From: an uncultured Oscillospiraceae bacterium
Lineage (GTDB): Bacteria; Bacillota; Clostridia; Oscillospirales; Oscillospiraceae
NCBI GenBank assembly: GCA_944385305.1
Contig: CALWWS010000117.1
Location: 1 to 7,124, forward strand
DNA length: 7,124 bases
Direction of reading: 5' to 3'
In this document: positions 5,754-7,124 of the stretch, in pieces
Position numbering within the stretch: the stretch's first letter is position 1
Layout of the letters: the number at the start of each line of letters is the position of its first letter
Notes under the pieces: model-generated
The model's database searches: none
Told to the model about the DNA's origin: nothing
Seen by the model: the letters and a program-made list of their open reading frames with translations, nothing else
Made by a program: the position numbers and the translations under genes

Positions 5754-7124
5754 ATGTCAGTCGTGGCGATGAAGCTGCTCACCATGGCCGGCCCTCTGGA
5801 CCGGTTTGACGCGGTGGTACGGGAGTGCGTCATTGAGCAGGACTTTCACCCGGAAAATACCATAGAGCTGATGCACGACGTGCCCGGCCTGCGCCCCCTG
5901 CCCCAGGACAACCCCTGGGCCCCCCTGCTGCGCCGGGCGGAGGAGCTGGCCGGGCAGATGGGAGTGGAGCTGGGGTACGTCCCCTTCTCCCCCGACCGGG
6001 AGCCCCAGGCCCTGGGGGCCTATCTGGACCACCTGGAGGGGGAGATGGCGCGGCTGAGCGGCCGCATGGAGCAGCTGGAGGAGCAGATCCGCCAGCAGAA
6101 GAGCATCCTGGGCCAGCTGGAGAACCTGCGGGGCGTGGGGGCCAGCCTGGACGAGCTGCTGAGTATGCGCTTTGTCCGCTTCCGGTACGGCTACCTGCCC
6201 CGGGAGACCTTCGACAGCTTCCAGTCCACCCTCAACAGTGAGGAGGACATCTGCTTCTTCCCCACCGCCGCCGGACAGGGCCGGGTGTACGGGGTGTACT
6301 TCACCACCCAGCGGGCCTGCCAGCGGGTGGACACCCTGTTCAACTCCCTCCACTTCACCCGCATCCCCATCACCTCCAGCCCCCACGGCACCGCCGAGGA
6401 GGCCATGGAGCAGCTGAAAAAGGAGATGGAGCAGGCCGCCGCCGCCCGGGACGCCGCCCGGCAGGAGCTGGAGAGCCTGTGCGCCGACGAGAGGGAGCGG
6501 CTGCTGGAGGAGTACTGCTGCCTGCGCTACAACAGCGAGTGCTGCACCCTGCGCAGCTACGCCTGCGCCTCCCGGGAGAGCTTCTATCTCACCGGGTGGG
6601 TGCCCGAGAGCGGGGTGGAGGCCCTCCAGGAGAAGATGAACGCCTTTCCCCGGGTGTCCTGCGTGGTGGACGGCGTGGAGGCCGCTCAGCCCTTCCGCCC
6701 CCCCACCAAGCTGAAAAACTCCTTCTTCGGGCGCATCTTCCACCCCTTCCTGGAGATGTACGGCCTGCCCGCCTACAACGAGGCCGACCCCTCCGCCTTC
6801 ATGGCCCTGACCTACTGCCTGTTCTTCGGCATCATGTTCGGCGATCTGGGCCAGGGGCTGTGCCTGGCCCTGCTGGGACTGGTGCTGGCCAGGAAGAAGA
6901 AGATGTGGCTGGGCAACATCATCACCTGCTGCGGACTCTCGGGCGCCATCTTCGGGTGCGTATACGGCTCGGTATTCGGCTTTGAGGAGGTCCTCCCCGG
7001 GTTCAAAATCATGGGCCAGTCCGCCCTGGGCGGCATGGGGGTGGTGAGCAACGTGCTGGTGCTGCTGGTGGTGTCCATCGTGCTGGGCATCGCCATGCTG
7101 CTCATCGTCATGGGCATCAACATC
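5754..7124 (+). CDS. ntpI: V/A-type ATPase subunit I (membrane a-subunit; 3' end cut by window edge)
   Basis: The frame stays open from the ATG at 5754 to the window end, giving 457 residues of a protein usually about 640-660. Subunit I is the static membrane subunit whose C-terminal half forms the ion path against the K ring, while its N-terminal half anchors the peripheral stalks. Residues 1-310 are soluble, with likely coiled-coil arms near 88-125 and 213-255. The signature PPTKLKN (316-322) is followed by PFLEMYGLPAYNEADPSAFM (331-350) and GIMFGDLGQG (359-368). Membrane segments are visible at about 351-378, 386-409 and 430-455. The essential arginine lies in the missing part, as do residues that might hint at Na+ or H+. 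AAGGAGA (5740-5746) seven bases upstream fixes the start. Cysteine pairs at 255-256 and 263-264, plus C271, are unusual. Confidence 0.95.
   Translation, partial: MSVVAMKLLTMAGPLDRFDAVVRECVIEQDFHPENTIELMHDVPGLRPLPQDNPWAPLLRRAEELAGQMGVELGYVPFSPDREPQALGAYLDHLEGEMARLSGRMEQLEEQIRQQKSILGQLENLRGVGASLDELLSMRFVRFRYGYLPRETFDSFQSTLNSEEDICFFPTAAGQGRVYGVYFTTQRACQRVDTLFNSLHFTRIPITSSPHGTAEEAMEQLKKEMEQAAAARDAARQELESLCADERERLLEEYCCLRYNSECCTLRSYACASRESFYLTGWVPESGVEALQEKMNAFPRVSCVVDGVEAAQPFRPPTKLKNSFFGRIFHPFLEMYGLPAYNEADPSAFMALTYCLFFGIMFGDLGQGLCLALLGLVLARKKKMWLGNIITCCGLSGAIFGCVYGSVFGFEEVLPGFKIMGQSALGGMGVVSNVLVLLVVSIVLGIAMLLIVMGINI

Noticed and set aside
5757..6743. Open minus-strand frame (328 codons) opposite subunit I
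   Set aside because: The opposite strand encodes a clear V/A-ATPase subunit I. The shadow is full of Gly, Leu, Gln, Ala and His with no domain.

Overview
The window looks like chromosomal DNA from a GC-rich anaerobic Firmicute, probably an Oscillospiraceae/Ruminococcaceae-type gut clostridium. The evidence is very high third-position GC, strong AGGAGG Shine-Dalgarno sites before most genes, the clostridial form of the DUF1015 protein, an Lrp-regulator/aminotransferase pair of the B. subtilis AlaR-AlaT kind, and a bacterial V/A-type ATPase operon. The genus is inferred from style, not proven. No mobile element, CRISPR array, tRNA or rRNA is visible, and every gene belongs to a recognisable family.

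The layout is two divergent operons around a 232-bp AT-richer intergenic region (4114-4345). The left operon runs on the minus strand from about 4147 down past base 1: an Lrp/AsnC-type regulator (3634-4113), a class I PLP aminotransferase (2450-3637), a ThrH-type phosphoserine phosphatase / homoserine phosphotransferase (1809-2417), a DUF1015 protein (514-1788), and ispE (1-504, cut by the window edge). Gaps are -4, 32, 20 and 9 nt, so the genes are probably co-transcribed and partly translationally coupled. I see no terminator between them.

The right operon runs on the plus strand: a small coiled-coil peripheral-stalk subunit of a V/A-type ATPase (4346-4669), subunit C (4669-5724) and subunit I (5754 to the end, cut by the window edge). 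The rotor ring and catalytic head genes (K, E, A, B, D) should lie just beyond the right edge.

The best regulatory signal is in front of the Lrp-type gene: TTGTAA, 17 bp, then a perfect TATAAT on the minus strand, followed directly by a near-perfect 17-bp palindrome over the predicted transcription start. This suggests the regulator controls its own operon. The metabolic point of most interest is that an aminotransferase, a phosphoserine-acting enzyme and a DUF1015 protein (possibly related to free-serine kinases) share this operon, which hints at a serine/phosphoserine module controlled by an amino-acid-sensing regulator. I found no clear new defence, mobile or RNA system. The findings are specific refinements rather than a dramatic discovery.
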